From positions 1 through 64,000 of the forward strand of contig JADJXO010000007.1 of the NCBI GenBank assembly GCA_016715825.1: 64,000 nt of DNA. Reading direction: 5' to 3'. Origin of the DNA: Nitrospira sp. (GTDB lineage Bacteria > Nitrospirota > Nitrospiria > Nitrospirales > Nitrospiraceae). The notes under the pieces are model-generated. The model was given only the letters and a program-made list of their open reading frames with translations, did not search any database and was not told the DNA's origin. The position numbers and the translations under genes are program-made. Below, piece after piece: positions 1-9,525 of the stretch (position 1 is its first letter; every line of letters starts with the position of its first letter).

Positions 1-493
1 CGAGCTCCACGCGGAACCGATGAAGGGTTTCCTCTGTGAGTCGTCCTTCCACGAAACTGCGCGCATAGATCCCCGGTGCGGCGTGCCCTTGAAAGTAGAC
101 TTGGTCGCCGCCTTGGGGTCCGTTCTTGCCGCGCAGAAAATGATGCCGGGCGACTTCATAGAGCGTGGCGGCTGAAGCAAAGGTAGAAATATGTCCGCCG
201 ATGCCTGGGCGCTGCTGGTTCGCCCTCACGACCATCGCCATCGCATTCCAGCGGACGAGGCTTCGGATGCGTCGTTCTAACTCGAGGTGGCCGGGATAAG
301 GCGGTTGGTGGGGGACAGGAATCGTATTGACGTACGGGGTGTTGACCGACTGGGAGACTTTCGCCCCGCGTCCGCCCAGCCGGTCACGAAGCCGTTCGAA
401 CAGATAGGTTGCCCGCTCGACGCCGTGGTGCTCCAGTACATACTGAATGGAGTCCAACCATTCGCGCGTCTCCTGCGGATCTGTGTCGTTCAT
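1..493 (-). CDS. aceE: Pyruvate dehydrogenase E1 component, N-terminal part (runs off the window)
   Basis: Reading the minus strand from the ATG at 493 gives a protein opening MNDTDPQETREWLDSIQYVL, with EHHGVERATYLFERLRDR close behind. This is the typical N-terminus of the homodimeric (AceE-type) thiamin-diphosphate pyruvate dehydrogenase E1. Further in are RWNAMAMVVRANQ and GGHISTFASAATLYEVA, also conserved in that family. The enzyme decarboxylates pyruvate and passes the acetyl group to the E2 lipoyl domain. Only about 164 residues lie in the window; the catalytic centre is beyond base 1. The start overlaps the stop of the upstream methyltransferase by four bases (ATGA), so translation may be coupled. 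The product needs thiamin diphosphate, whose synthesis genes (thiC, thi4, thiD) are elsewhere in this window. Confidence 0.9.
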   Translation of the reverse strand, partial: MNDTDPQETREWLDSIQYVLEHHGVERATYLFERLRDRLGGRGAKVSQSVNTPYVNTIPVPHQPPYPGHLELERRIRSLVRWNAMAMVVRANQQRPGIGGHISTFASAATLYEVARHHFLRGKNGPQGGDQVYFQGHAAPGIYARSFVEGRLTEETLHRFRVEL

Positions 494-1170
494 TCACGGT
501 CCTTCGGGGCTGTGTCCTGTGCCTCAGAGGAGTTGAGTGTGTGACTGCCGGGACCCGCAAAGATCTGGAAGTGCTGCCGGTCGAGAACATCATAGGTGTT
601 GACTAGTTGATAGCCGGCGGCTTCCATTTCGAGGCGGACTTCCTGCTTGGCGATTCTATCGTCGAAGAGGTCGAAAAAAACCCCACGAGGATGAAAATCA
701 ATGATCGCGACGCGCCCATCCGGCCTGAGCGACGACGCGAGCGCACGAAAGTAGGCGACTCGATCAATCATGAGATGATAGGTGTTACAGCTGAACACGA
801 GGTCGACCGGCTCTGGAAATCTGGAGTCGTTCAGCGTGGCGCGGACGGGCCGCACATTCGGCGTTCCGCGTGCGACCATTTCTTTAAAGATCATGTCCAG
901 CGCCGCCTTATTCAGATCAACTGCGTAGACCATCCCCCGTGCGCCGACGGCCTTGGCCAGATGCCACGTAAAGTAGCCGCCGCCGGCACCTAGGTCTGCT
1001 ACACGCGACCCAGGTGTGATCGACAATAGTTCAATGACCCCTTGTGGTTTCTGCCAGGTATCCCGCGCGGGATCATTGAGACGCTGATAGTTCATCTCCG
1101 CGCAACCCGTGAACCCTAGGAGGAGAACGAACGATGCAACAAGATGTGTACGCAGAGCTTTTGAGATCAC
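490..1170 (-). CDS. Lipoprotein-type SAM-dependent methyltransferase
   Basis: A class I methyltransferase of about 226 residues. The glycine-rich SAM-binding motif VADLGAGGGYF is followed by an acidic residue after the second strand (VYAVDLN). In front of it lies a signal sequence ending in the lipobox LLGFTGC, so the sequence predicts lipid anchoring outside the cytoplasm. I chose the GTG at 1170 because AAAGGA lies five bases upstream; an in-frame ATG at 1215 lacks a ribosome binding site and would add 15 polar residues. The gene lies about 50 bases after the RND pump and overlaps aceE by four bases. The substrate is unknown. A secreted SAM enzyme is odd because SAM is cytoplasmic; either the signal is not cleaved and the domain stays inside, or the domain has another role. 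Confidence 0.8.
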   Translation of the reverse strand: MISKALRTHLVASFVLLLGFTGCAEMNYQRLNDPARDTWQKPQGVIELLSITPGSRVADLGAGGGYFTWHLAKAVGARGMVYAVDLNKAALDMIFKEMVARGTPNVRPVRATLNDSRFPEPVDLVFSCNTYHLMIDRVAYFRALASSLRPDGRVAIIDFHPRGVFFDLFDDRIAKQEVRLEMEAAGYQLVNTYDVLDRQHFQIFAGPGSHTLNSSEAQDTAPKDRE

Positions 1171-1266
1171 ACGCTTCCTTTCACTCGACGGAGTCTTTGT
1201 TTGTGAATGGATCATTATAGCGAGATGCAGGCTCCAAATCTTGTGAGAAGATCTGGTGGCCTTTGG

Positions 1267-4200
1267 TTACGTCCTTTCCTCCGCCCACGTCGGCGCTTCG
1301 GGATTGACGGGCTCTAGTGTCGAGTGCGATTCAGAAGGGTCATGGTGAGCCGCGATCATTGCATAAAACACTGGTACGACAAATAGCGTGAACAGGGTTC
1401 CAACCGTCATGCCTGTCACCAGGACCATGCCGATACTGTTTCGCGCGGCCGCTCCGGGACCTGTCGCGAGGACCAGCGGGAGATGTCCAAAGACAGTCGC
1501 CGCTGTGGTCATCAGTACTGGCCGCAGGCGAGTCATGGCGGCCTCGCGGACTGCGGTCACGCGAGAATAGCCTCGAGTCTGCAGTTGATTGGCAAACTCC
1601 ACGATGAGAATGCCGTTCTTGGCAATCAGTCCGACCAGGGTGATCAGTCCCACTTGGGAATAGATGTTAATCGTCGTGAGGTCCAAAAAACTGACGACCA
1701 GCGCACCTGCGATTGCAAGCGGAACCGACCCAACCAGAACGATGAACGGATCACGGAAGCTCTTGAACTGGGCGGCCAGCACCAAGTAGATCAGGATCAC
1801 CGCGAAACCGAGCGTGACCGTGAGCGCCTCTCCCTCTTGCCGGAGTTGTCGTGACTCACCGGCATAGTCGAGGACGACGCGGGGGCCGACCGAAGCGGCT
1901 GCCGTTTCCAGCACGCGGAGGCCTTCTTCCTTCGTGACCCCGGGTTTGAGGCCTCCGAAGATGCGGACCGCATTGCGTTGTTGGAAACGGTTCAAGGTGC
2001 GAGGTGCGGTACTTGTTTCAATGTGAGTGAATGTCGATACCGGCACCAACTGGCCGCCTGGTGTTTTGATCTTGAGGTCGAGCAGCGGATCAAGCGTGGC
2101 GCGATCCTTATCGCCGAGTTGAGGAATGACTTTGTAGCTGCGATCGAAGTAATTAAACCGATTGACGTATCCACCGCCGAGCATCGTCCCCAGCTCGCGC
2201 CCGACTCCGGCCAAGTCAAAGCCCAAATCAGCGAGCCGCTCACGATCCAGGACGACGCGTGCCTGCGGTAGATCGATCTTCAGATCGGTGTCGACGTACA
2301 AGAATTTGCCGCTCTGCCACCCTGCGCCCAACAGGGCATCGATTGTTTCGAGCATCTGCTCGGCGGGCGCATCACTTTGTAGGACCAGCTCGACGTCGTA
2401 CTGACCGGGGGTCGGGAGAGGCGGGTCCAATCTGGGAAAGACGCGGAGCCCCGGTACCTGCGACACGGCGACATAGACGTCGTCATACATCTCTTCGGTG
2501 GAACGGGCACGATCGTGCCAATCTTTAGCCACGACACCACCGAAGCCTCCCCAGGCGGTGGTGAGCGACCAGGTATAGTCGGTTTCAGGAATGGCCGTAA
2601 TTGCCTTGACGATCTGGAAGTGCTGACGATTGGTGGCGGCCACGGTGGAGTCCGGCGAGGCTTCGAAAAACAGACTGATATGGTTCTGGTCTTCCACAGG
2701 AGCAAGTTCTTGACGGGAGAAATGATAGAGCGGCCAGGCTGCCATCGTGACGAGGAGAGGCCGCCATCATGATCCCCCATCGCATCGTCAGTGCGCCATC
2801 AAGCATCCATCCATAGGTCCGGCGGAGCGATTCAAAACCGCGGGTCACCTGTTTCGTCAGTGCCCCTTCCTTTCCCTCCGGGTGCACGAACCGCGAACTC
2901 ATCATCGGTGAGAGCGTAATTGCGACGATACCAGACAAGACCACTGCGACAGCCAGAGTCATCGCAAACTCGAGGAACAAGGAGCCGGTCAGGCCGCCTT
3001 GGAAACCGATCGGCGCGTAGACGGCGGCGAGCGTGATCGTCATCGCGACGATCGGGCCGAACAGCTCACGAATGGCGGTTTTGGCAGCCTCGATGCGAGA
3101 TTGTCCCAGTCGGACATGTCGCTCCACATTCTCCACGACTACGATGGCGTCATCCACGACCAAACCGACGGAGAGGACGATGGCGAGGAGGGTGAGGAGA
3201 TTCAGGCTGAACCCGAACGCGGCCATACAGAGGGCCGTGCCGATCAACGAGACCGGCAGGGCGACGAGCGGGACGAGCGCCGTACGGATCGACCCCATAA
3301 AGAGAAAGACCACCACGGCGACGATGAGAATCGTTTCCGACAAGGTCTTCGTGATTTCCGTCAGCGCATTCCGGATGAACATGGTGCTGTCCCAAACGAG
3401 TTTCATCTCGATGTCACGTGGCAGGGTCGGACGGATCTGTTCAATCTCGTCGCGCAGCCGGTGTCCGACTTCGATTTCGTTCGTGCCGGGTACCGCCCAA
3501 ATCCCGAGGTAGACGCCTTCGGTTGCGTCGTACTTGGCAATGATGTTCGCCTCTTCGGCTTCCCGCTCGATCCGTGCCACGTCCTTCAGTCTGACGATGG
3601 CACCGCCGCGGTCGGCGACCACCAGGTCTTCAAACTCAGCGGTAGAGCGGAGATCGGTGTTGGCCAGCAGGTTGACCTGGACCACATTGCCTTTGGTGCG
3701 ACCGACCGCAGCCAAGTAGTTGTTTCGGCGGAGCGCGCCTTGCACGTCGCCGGGAGAGAGATTGAGCGACGCGAGGCGGTCCGGATCAATCCAAATACGC
3801 ATCGCGATTTGTCGGTCGCCTTCGAACGTGACGCGTTGGACGCCGGGCAGTGTCGAGAGCTGAGGTTGCAACGTCCGAAGCAACCAGTCTGTGATGGCTG
3901 GAACCGTGCGTTCGGTCGAGTTAAAGCTGAGGTAGAACGAGGCATAGGGCCGATCCGCTCGCTGGATGTCAATCGCGGCCGGTTCGGCATCCGGTGGGAG
4001 TTCCGATCTGACTTGCTGAAGTCGCGCCGTGATCTCTGCCAATGCCGCCGTGCTGTCGTGATTCAATTTGAGATGGACGGTGACGGTGCTGACACCGGCG
4101 CGGCTGGTCGATTCCACATAGTCGACACCGCTGATGGCGGACACGACCCGTTCAATGGGTGTGGTGAGGAAACCACGGACTGTTTCGGCGCTGGCCCCGT

Positions 4201-4381
4201 AGTAGATGGTTGTAATGACCACCTGCGAGTTTTCGATCTTTGGGTATTGTTGGACCGGCAATGTCGTCAGCGCTCGCCACCCGGCAAGCAGGATCACCAG
4301 GTTGACGACAATCGCCAACACAGGATGCTTGATGAACACATCGGTGAATGATGTTTGCGTGGCGTCCCGTCTCATGAGCAT
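1267..4381 (-). CDS. RND efflux pump inner-membrane permease (HAE1 type), frame broken once
   Basis: An AcrB/MexF-like proton-driven exporter of the hydrophobe/amphiphile family, about 1037 residues once one break is repaired. The N-terminal half carries the first transmembrane helix, the porter domain and the helix-4 segment VGLVVDDAIVVVENVERH with its paired aspartates for proton relay. The C-terminal half resumes at MAAWPLYHFSRQEL and contains GLIAKNGILIVEFANQ. The two halves are in different frames. Reading resumes if a single base is removed near 2749-2761, so the frame break is a one-base insertion. The gene starts three bases after the adaptor gene and forms a pump unit with it. No TolC-like outer-membrane gene is nearby, so the pump presumably borrows one. 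Whether the break is a real mutation or a base-calling error cannot be told here. Confidence 0.85.
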
Positions 4382-4384
4382 CCG

Positions 4385-5512
4385 TCAGGGTTTCACGGCT
4401 GCGCGATCATCCGTGGAGAGGGCCGTGGGTATGCCTGCTATCGTGACGAGGAGGCCATCGCGGAGTTTGAACGATCCCTGGGCCGCAATCTGCTCGCCAG
4501 GTGTCAGCCCATTATAGATGAGGATTTCATCGTCCAACATCGGCCCGCTTTCGACCTGGCGAGTATGGACGCGCATCCGGCCCTCGTGGTCTGCGGCTAG
4601 GACGAACACCTGATCGCTTCCTGGTCCTTTGCGTAACGCACTGACCGGGATGGCGACGACGCTCCGTGTCGTGCCGATGGGAACACGAACGCGCACCGAT
4701 GCTCCCGGTGCCGGTACATTGCGAGCCCCCTCGATCCTCGCTCGGACCATGGCATTCCGAGTCGTCGGATCAACGCGTGCATCGAGGGCGAGGATCTTGG
4801 CGGTAATGGTAGGAGTATTTCCAGCCACCGATACCTCAACAGTTTCGCCGACGCGCAAACCTGACGCCACCTGCTGCGCCACAGTGAAGTCGACATGGAC
4901 CGCCTCGCCAACACCTTGCAGTGTCGTCAAGAGGGTGCCTTCATCCAAATACTGCCCGGGATGGACGTCTGCGATACCGACCCTGGCACGGAATGGGGCA
5001 CGGATGGTCTTCTTGGCAATGATCGCTTTTGTGCGGGCAATCTGTGCCTGGGCAACCTGCAAGTCTGCTTGCGCCCGATCCACTTCCTCCTGCGTTGTGG
5101 CGAGCTCCTGGCTGAGGTTCTGTCTTCGATTGAGAACGGTCTTGGCGAGCGCGACCTGAGCCTCCTGGGCTCGCAGGTCAGCCTCCTCGACCGAGACGTC
5201 GAGTGCGACCAACAAGGTACCGGCCTCGACAATCTGGCCTGGGATGAGCCGAACCTCGCGGACGGTCCCGGCAAGCTCGTTCTTCAGCGTAATTGATCGT
5301 AGCGCGAGGATCGTTCCGATTGAGGTCGTCGTCTGGCGGTGGTCGATGGCTCGCGCAACCGCAGCGGTCACCGATTCCATCGGCTCCGGTTGATTCGCCG
5401 AAGCGGCCTGTTCCCCCTGAATGGCTTCGTATTTCCATGCGGCCAGACCGATGCCTAGCAGGAGGACAATGCAGACAAGGACTATGGATCCGATCCAGTT
5501 TGGACGATTCAT
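4385..5512 (-). CDS. RND efflux periplasmic adaptor subunit (membrane fusion protein)
   Basis: A 375-residue AcrA/MexE-like adaptor that links the inner-membrane pump to an outer-membrane channel. It opens with one hydrophobic helix (IGSIVLVCIVLLLGIGLAAW). A barrel-sandwich/lipoyl half (SITLKNELAGTVREVRLIPG) follows, then a coiled-coil hairpin (about residues 105-160), the second lipoyl half and a beta-barrel region with VAIPVSALRKG. No lipobox is visible, so it is probably held by the N-terminal helix. The start at 5512 is preferred because GGTGAG lies six bases upstream; an in-frame codon at 5539 is less likely. It is the first gene of the two-gene pump unit. Confidence 0.9.
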   Translation of the reverse strand: MNRPNWIGSIVLVCIVLLLGIGLAAWKYEAIQGEQAASANQPEPMESVTAAVARAIDHRQTTTSIGTILALRSITLKNELAGTVREVRLIPGQIVEAGTLLVALDVSVEEADLRAQEAQVALAKTVLNRRQNLSQELATTQEEVDRAQADLQVAQAQIARTKAIIAKKTIRAPFRARVGIADVHPGQYLDEGTLLTTLQGVGEAVHVDFTVAQQVASGLRVGETVEVSVAGNTPTITAKILALDARVDPTTRNAMVRARIEGARNVPAPGASVRVRVPIGTTRSVVAIPVSALRKGPGSDQVFVLAADHEGRMRVHTRQVESGPMLDDEILIYNGLTPGEQIAAQGSFKLRDGLLVTIAGIPTALSTDDRAAVKP

Positions 5513-5685
5513 GGTAGGCTCACCGGACCATGTTACCAAATTTTGACGTTCTTCGGACCCTGATCTAAATGGTGTTGTCAGAAAGGTTCGGCTGGAGAAT
5601 TATTTTGTTATCCGTGTAAGACATACGGTACGTCCCCGACAAGAGGCTATGCAATCGTCACATCAATCTCCAAGGAGGTCACCGA

Positions 5686-6453
5686 ATGTCGTCTATTCCA
5701 TCACAGCATGCGTTGATCGTCGGTGGATCCAGTGGTATTGGGCTCGCAACGGCGAAATTGCTCGTCGAACGAAACATCACCACGACCATTGTCGGTAGGA
5801 AGTCGGCAAAGTTAGAACAGGCACGACGTGCGCTCTCTGGGCTTGGGTCTGTCGAGATTCAACAGGTTGATTTGTATCAGTCGGACGATGTCCAGCGCCT
5901 CATCAAACAGATCGCTGATCACAGTCGTCCCATTCGGTATTTGGTCAATGCTGCGGGCTATTTCAAACCCACCGCCTTTCTTGACCATTCCCCCGACGAC
6001 TACGATACCTACATGAACTTAAACCGAGCGCTATTCTTCATCTCCCAAGCGGTAGCCAAGAATATGGCGGCGAATGGTGGTGGCTCTATCGTGCACATCG
6101 GCTCGATGTGGGCTCAACAGGCCATCAAGGCCACGCCGTCGTCCGCCTATTCAATGGCAAAAGCGGGGTTGCACGCCCTCACTCAACACATGGCGATGGA
6201 ACTGGCGGACGCGAAGATTCGGGTCAACGCCGTGTCACCCGCCGTCGTGAAGACACCCGTGTACGAGTCCTTCATTGCATCAGACAAAATTGATGAGGTC
6301 TTAGCCAGTTTCAATGGGTTTCATCCTATCGGGCGTATTGGCACGGCGGATGATGTCGCTAAGGCCATTAGCTTTCTCTTGAGTGATGAGGCCTCGTGGG
6401 TAACCGGCGCTGTGTGGGATATCGACGGCGGCGTGATGGCTGGGCGAAACTAG
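5686..6453 (+). CDS. SDR family oxidoreductase
   Basis: A 255-residue classical short-chain dehydrogenase/reductase. It has the NAD(P)-binding GGSSGIGLAT near residue 14, NAAG around position 90, a serine in IVHIGSM, and the catalytic YSMAK (Tyr-x-x-x-Lys). The C-terminus GAVWDIDGGVMAGRN is typical of the family. AAGGAGG lies seven bases before the ATG. The substrate cannot be read from sequence. The AhpD-like gene follows 43 bases later on the same strand and may be co-transcribed. Confidence 0.9.
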   Translation: MSSIPSQHALIVGGSSGIGLATAKLLVERNITTTIVGRKSAKLEQARRALSGLGSVEIQQVDLYQSDDVQRLIKQIADHSRPIRYLVNAAGYFKPTAFLDHSPDDYDTYMNLNRALFFISQAVAKNMAANGGGSIVHIGSMWAQQAIKATPSSAYSMAKAGLHALTQHMAMELADAKIRVNAVSPAVVKTPVYESFIASDKIDEVLASFNGFHPIGRIGTADDVAKAISFLLSDEASWVTGAVWDIDGGVMAGRN

Positions 6454-6496
6454 TAGACCGGTAGGTTCCCTTTTATCTAGATGAGGAGGACTAAGC

Positions 6497-6802
6497 ATGT
6501 ACGACTCAAGCAATATGAAGAAACTCTCTCAGCTCGGTGCGAAGGCCAGCGAAGCCTGGAAAGGATTCGTGGCATTTGACAAGGCGGCGTTGGCCGACGG
6601 AGTCATTCCAAAGAAATACAAGGAGCTCATGGCGATCGCCGTCGCGCTGACGACGCAATGTCCCTACTGCATTGACATTCATGCGGATGCGGCACGCAAA
6701 GCGGGTTGCACCGATGAGGAGCTGGCAGAAGCCAGTTTTGTGGCGGCTGCATTGCGGGCTGGGGCGGCGGTCACTCATGCGACCCACTTGATGAAAGACT
6801 GA
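6497..6802 (+). CDS. Carboxymuconolactone decarboxylase family (AhpD-like) protein
   Basis: A 101-residue all-helical protein with the signature Glu...CPYC...His found in AhpD-like peroxidase/disulfide reductases (KELMAIAVALTTQCPYCIDI followed by HADAARKAG). The redox-active CxxC argues for a peroxidase or thiol-disulfide function, not decarboxylation. GAGGAGG sits just upstream of the ATG. It follows the SDR gene and precedes an ECF sigma factor, a context seen for oxidative-stress modules, but the target is not shown by the sequence. Confidence 0.85.
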   Translation: MYDSSNMKKLSQLGAKASEAWKGFVAFDKAALADGVIPKKYKELMAIAVALTTQCPYCIDIHADAARKAGCTDEELAEASFVAAALRAGAAVTHATHLMKD

Positions 6803-6965
6803 GCTGGGCGTAAGACAGTGGGCGCGAGAACCGTTTGATCTGTTGAGGGCTGTCTGCTAGGTCGGTTCGCGCGTGAGCCCAACGCAGCCTGTTGTCGCCG
6901 ATAGAGTCAGGTTTGAGAAACACAGGGTCCGTGGCGTCGGACACTGGTGGGAGGTCCGTACCGGT

Positions 6966-7562
6966 ATGGATGCGGGAGTTCGTCATGAATCGCGGCGTTG
7001 GATCGATGAGCATGGTGACTATCTCTATCGGTTTGCTCTTGTGCGTGTCTACGATTCAACGGTTGCAGAAGATCTTGTCCAGGAAACATTTCTGGCCGCG
7101 CTGCAGGGGACTCGTCGGGAAAGCGGGCCAACGGCCGAGCGTCGCTGGATGGTCGGCATCATCAAGCACAAGATCATCGACCACTTTCGCCGGATCGCGC
7201 GGGAGCCGGTGCGTGGAGAACATCAGTCGGAGACGTCCTCCCTGGATGAGGATTTCTTGGACGACGGACATTGGAAGCCGGAGCTGGCAGGTCGTCGCCC
7301 GTGGCCGGACAAACCGGATACGTTACTTGAGCAGAAACAATTTTGGGATGTGCTCGCGTGCTGTCTCGATACACTGCCACCGCGCACGGCCCAGGTATTT
7401 ACGCTCCGCGAGATAGACGACATTGACTCGGAAGAGGTTTGTCGCCTCCTGCACCTCACACAGACGAATCTGGGTGTGATCTTGCACCGAGCAAGGAAGC
7501 AGCTTCGTAATTGTCTGTCGACTCGGTACTTCGGACTGGCCGAGGAGGGCGTGCGATCATGA
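6966..7562 (+). CDS. ECF-type RNA polymerase sigma-70 factor
   Basis: A sigma factor of about 198 residues. Region 2 starts at WIDEHGDYLYRFALVRVYD and includes AEDLVQETFLAALQ; region 4 contains PPRTAQVFTLREIDD and a helix-turn-helix ending EVCRLLHLTQTNLGVILHRA. I chose the ATG at 6966, where the conserved region begins, with GGGAGG about eleven bases upstream; an upstream in-frame GTG at 6873 would add 31 non-conserved residues. The stop overlaps the next gene by four bases (ATGA), the usual arrangement of an ECF factor with its anti-sigma factor. Confidence 0.9.
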   Translation: MDAGVRHESRRWIDEHGDYLYRFALVRVYDSTVAEDLVQETFLAALQGTRRESGPTAERRWMVGIIKHKIIDHFRRIAREPVRGEHQSETSSLDEDFLDDGHWKPELAGRRPWPDKPDTLLEQKQFWDVLACCLDTLPPRTAQVFTLREIDDIDSEEVCRLLHLTQTNLGVILHRARKQLRNCLSTRYFGLAEEGVRS

Positions 7563-7855
7563 GCTGGCTCACTCATTTCTTACCGACGTGTCAGGACATG
7601 TCGCAATTGCTCTCAGACGCATTGGATCGGCGATTACCCTGGCCTGTTCGGGCACGCATGTTTATTCATCTGAAGATATGCACGGTCTGCGAGCAGTATC
7701 AACGCCAGCTCGCACTGCTTCGTCGTCTCCTTCGGCAGAAAGATGATTCCTACCCCGTTGATGTGCGCGGATCCCAGCCTGGTCTTTCGGATGAGGCCAA
7801 GGGGCGTATCCGTCGAGCCCTCGAATCAGACCCTGCTTCGCATGATTCTCCCTAA
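7559..7855 (+). CDS. Zinc-finger anti-sigma factor (zf-HC2 type)
   Basis: A 98-residue protein with the ZAS pattern: CQDMSQLLSDALDRRL, then HLKICTVCEQY, that is His-x3-Cys-x2-Cys. This motif binds zinc and holds the partner sigma factor in zinc anti-sigma proteins. No transmembrane helix follows, so this one should be soluble. It starts inside the stop codon of the ECF factor, so the two are translationally coupled. The nearby SDR and AhpD-like genes are candidates for the regulon by position only. Confidence 0.85.
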   Translation: MSWLTHFLPTCQDMSQLLSDALDRRLPWPVRARMFIHLKICTVCEQYQRQLALLRRLLRQKDDSYPVDVRGSQPGLSDEAKGRIRRALESDPASHDSP

Positions 7856-7939
7856 GCCACGGATCTCATAGAGAGCGTAGGTCGCCGTGCGCTGTAGGAA
7901 ATGTGGACGGAGTGCTCTACCTAAACTTGGACAAGGAGA

Positions 7940-8329
7940 TCAAGGCTTCACATCCGCTTCCCAGGACACACTTGCCGGACACCACTGCCAGATACCAAGG
8001 GTAATAATGCGAGTCAATCCTGCCGGGATACAGGCGGTGCGGTTGACCACCACTTTTCTATTGATCAGCTTGGTGGGATCCCCGCAGCGCTTCAGATACT
8101 CATCGGCCTTGATGTCATGGAGATTGGCATGGGGTACGACGAAGGCAACTACGGGAACGGGTAGTACGGCAATGGACGAGTCGTCGACGCCCTGAGAGCC
8201 CGAACAATGGGCGCCGGTTTTGGGGTACGTCACGTCATCACGGACCAGTGCCGTCGTACAGCCTGCAAGGAGAAGAGACGTACTGACCAGTAGTGCGAAC
8301 CCCCGTTGTAGGCCTTGCTTTCGGATCAT
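7940..8329 (-). CDS. Small lipoprotein of unknown function
   Basis: About 129 residues. A short charged N-terminus and hydrophobic stretch end in the lipobox SLLLAGC, followed by TTALVRDDVTYPKTGAHCSG. Four further cysteines (including RCGDP and TACIP) suggest disulfides in the periplasm. GGGAGG lies five bases before the ATG at 8329, so I take that start. It is transcribed toward the anti-sigma gene. I recognise no domain. Confidence 0.7.
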   Translation of the reverse strand: MIRKQGLQRGFALLVSTSLLLAGCTTALVRDDVTYPKTGAHCSGSQGVDDSSIAVLPVPVVAFVVPHANLHDIKADEYLKRCGDPTKLINRKVVVNRTACIPAGLTRIITLGIWQWCPASVSWEADVKP

Positions 8330-8454
8330 ACACACCTCCCGGTTGATCGGTCCTGTCTCTTAGACGCAGGCTACTCACAAAGGTAAACTCCGTCAAGCCA
8401 ATGAGGCGTCGACGGAATACTGCTTGACGGCGAAGCTGGAACGACGGTATCCCA

Positions 8455-9363
8455 ATGGCCATGAGTCAGCCGTCTACCACCGTGGCCTATGGGTCTGTCG
8501 TACTCGCAGCAGTTCTGTGGGGTGGTTCGATTGTGGCGCAGAAGATGGCGCTTGGATCGTTCTCCGCGGTCGAGGCGTCGGTGCTTCGGGATCTCGGTGG
8601 CTTGGCCATTCTCCTGGCCACCTGGTGGTGGAAGGAGGGTGGAGTTCTCACGATCAATCGTGCCGACATGGGGTTGCTGGGCCTACTTGGGCTTGGCGTG
8701 TTGGGGAATCATTTGCTCATTCTAATGGGCCTCAACTATGTCAGTGGTGCCGTCGGTGGCGTGATCATCGGATCAAGCCCTGTGGTCACGTCTCTTCTCT
8801 CTGCCCTCCTGATTCGAGACGCCCCACTACGCGCAGTGTGGGCAGGAGCGTTTGTATCGTTTGCGGGTGTTGGGTTGGTCTCTGTGGCAGGGTTCCAAGC
8901 AGCCGGCGAGCAACCGTTGCTCGGGAGCACGTTGGTTTTTCTCGGAGTGGTCAGTTGGGCACTCTATAGCATCGGGAGTCGCACTATTATGGAGAGGGTG
9001 TCGGCGCTGACGGTGAATTGGACGACGTTGACCGTGGCGACTGTCCTTCAAATTCCGCTGCTGTGGACAGATCAAAAAGTGATGGATGCCGGGATGAGCT
9101 CGGTGACGACCCCCGATTGGCTCGCGCTGGGCTATCTGGTGGTCTTTGCCACAGCGGTGGCTCAGCAGGCGTGGTTATTCGGCGTCAAGGGCATCGGCCC
9201 CTCACGAGCCTCGGTCTTGGGCAATCTGACACCTGTGGCGGCCATCGCCCTGTCTGCGTTAATTTTAGGCGAATCGGTCGGGCCTATCGAAATTATCGGG
9301 ATTGGTCTCATCCTAACCGGTGTGTGGGTGGTGAATCGTCGAACGGAAAGATTGGACACATAG
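8455..9363 (+). CDS. DMT superfamily transporter (EamA domains)
   Basis: A 302-residue membrane protein built of two EamA repeats with about ten hydrophobic helices. The first repeat starts VVLAAVLWGGSIVAQKMALG; the second contains FLGVVSWALYSIGSRTIMER and ends with LGESVGPIEIIGIGLILTGV, the usual family ending. Members export amino acids or other small metabolites; the substrate is not evident. Two close ATGs (8455 and 8461) are possible and neither has a strong ribosome binding site. Confidence 0.85.
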   Translation: MAMSQPSTTVAYGSVVLAAVLWGGSIVAQKMALGSFSAVEASVLRDLGGLAILLATWWWKEGGVLTINRADMGLLGLLGLGVLGNHLLILMGLNYVSGAVGGVIIGSSPVVTSLLSALLIRDAPLRAVWAGAFVSFAGVGLVSVAGFQAAGEQPLLGSTLVFLGVVSWALYSIGSRTIMERVSALTVNWTTLTVATVLQIPLLWTDQKVMDAGMSSVTTPDWLALGYLVVFATAVAQQAWLFGVKGIGPSRASVLGNLTPVAAIALSALILGESVGPIEIIGIGLILTGVWVVNRRTERLDT

Positions 9364-9525
9364 CATTTGCATTGCTAGTCAGATACCATCCGTTCTCTCT
9401 CGATCCTAGCCATAGGAGTGCGGTATCATGCGCTACCAAGCTAGCTGGAGAGTAGCAATACTTCGTGGGTCCGTTTGGTAGAGGCAAGCCAGTCTGGTCC
9501 TGTCTTTACAGGATCGTGGAGGGCA

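Noticed and set aside
3033..3512. Second antisense frame opposite the RND pump, Thr/Arg-rich
   Set aside because: Also a shadow; no start signal and no protein similarity.
2999..4351. Long 450-codon open frame opposite the RND pump
   Set aside because: Antisense shadow of a GC-rich conserved gene; composition dominated by Asp/Arg/Gly as expected for such shadows.
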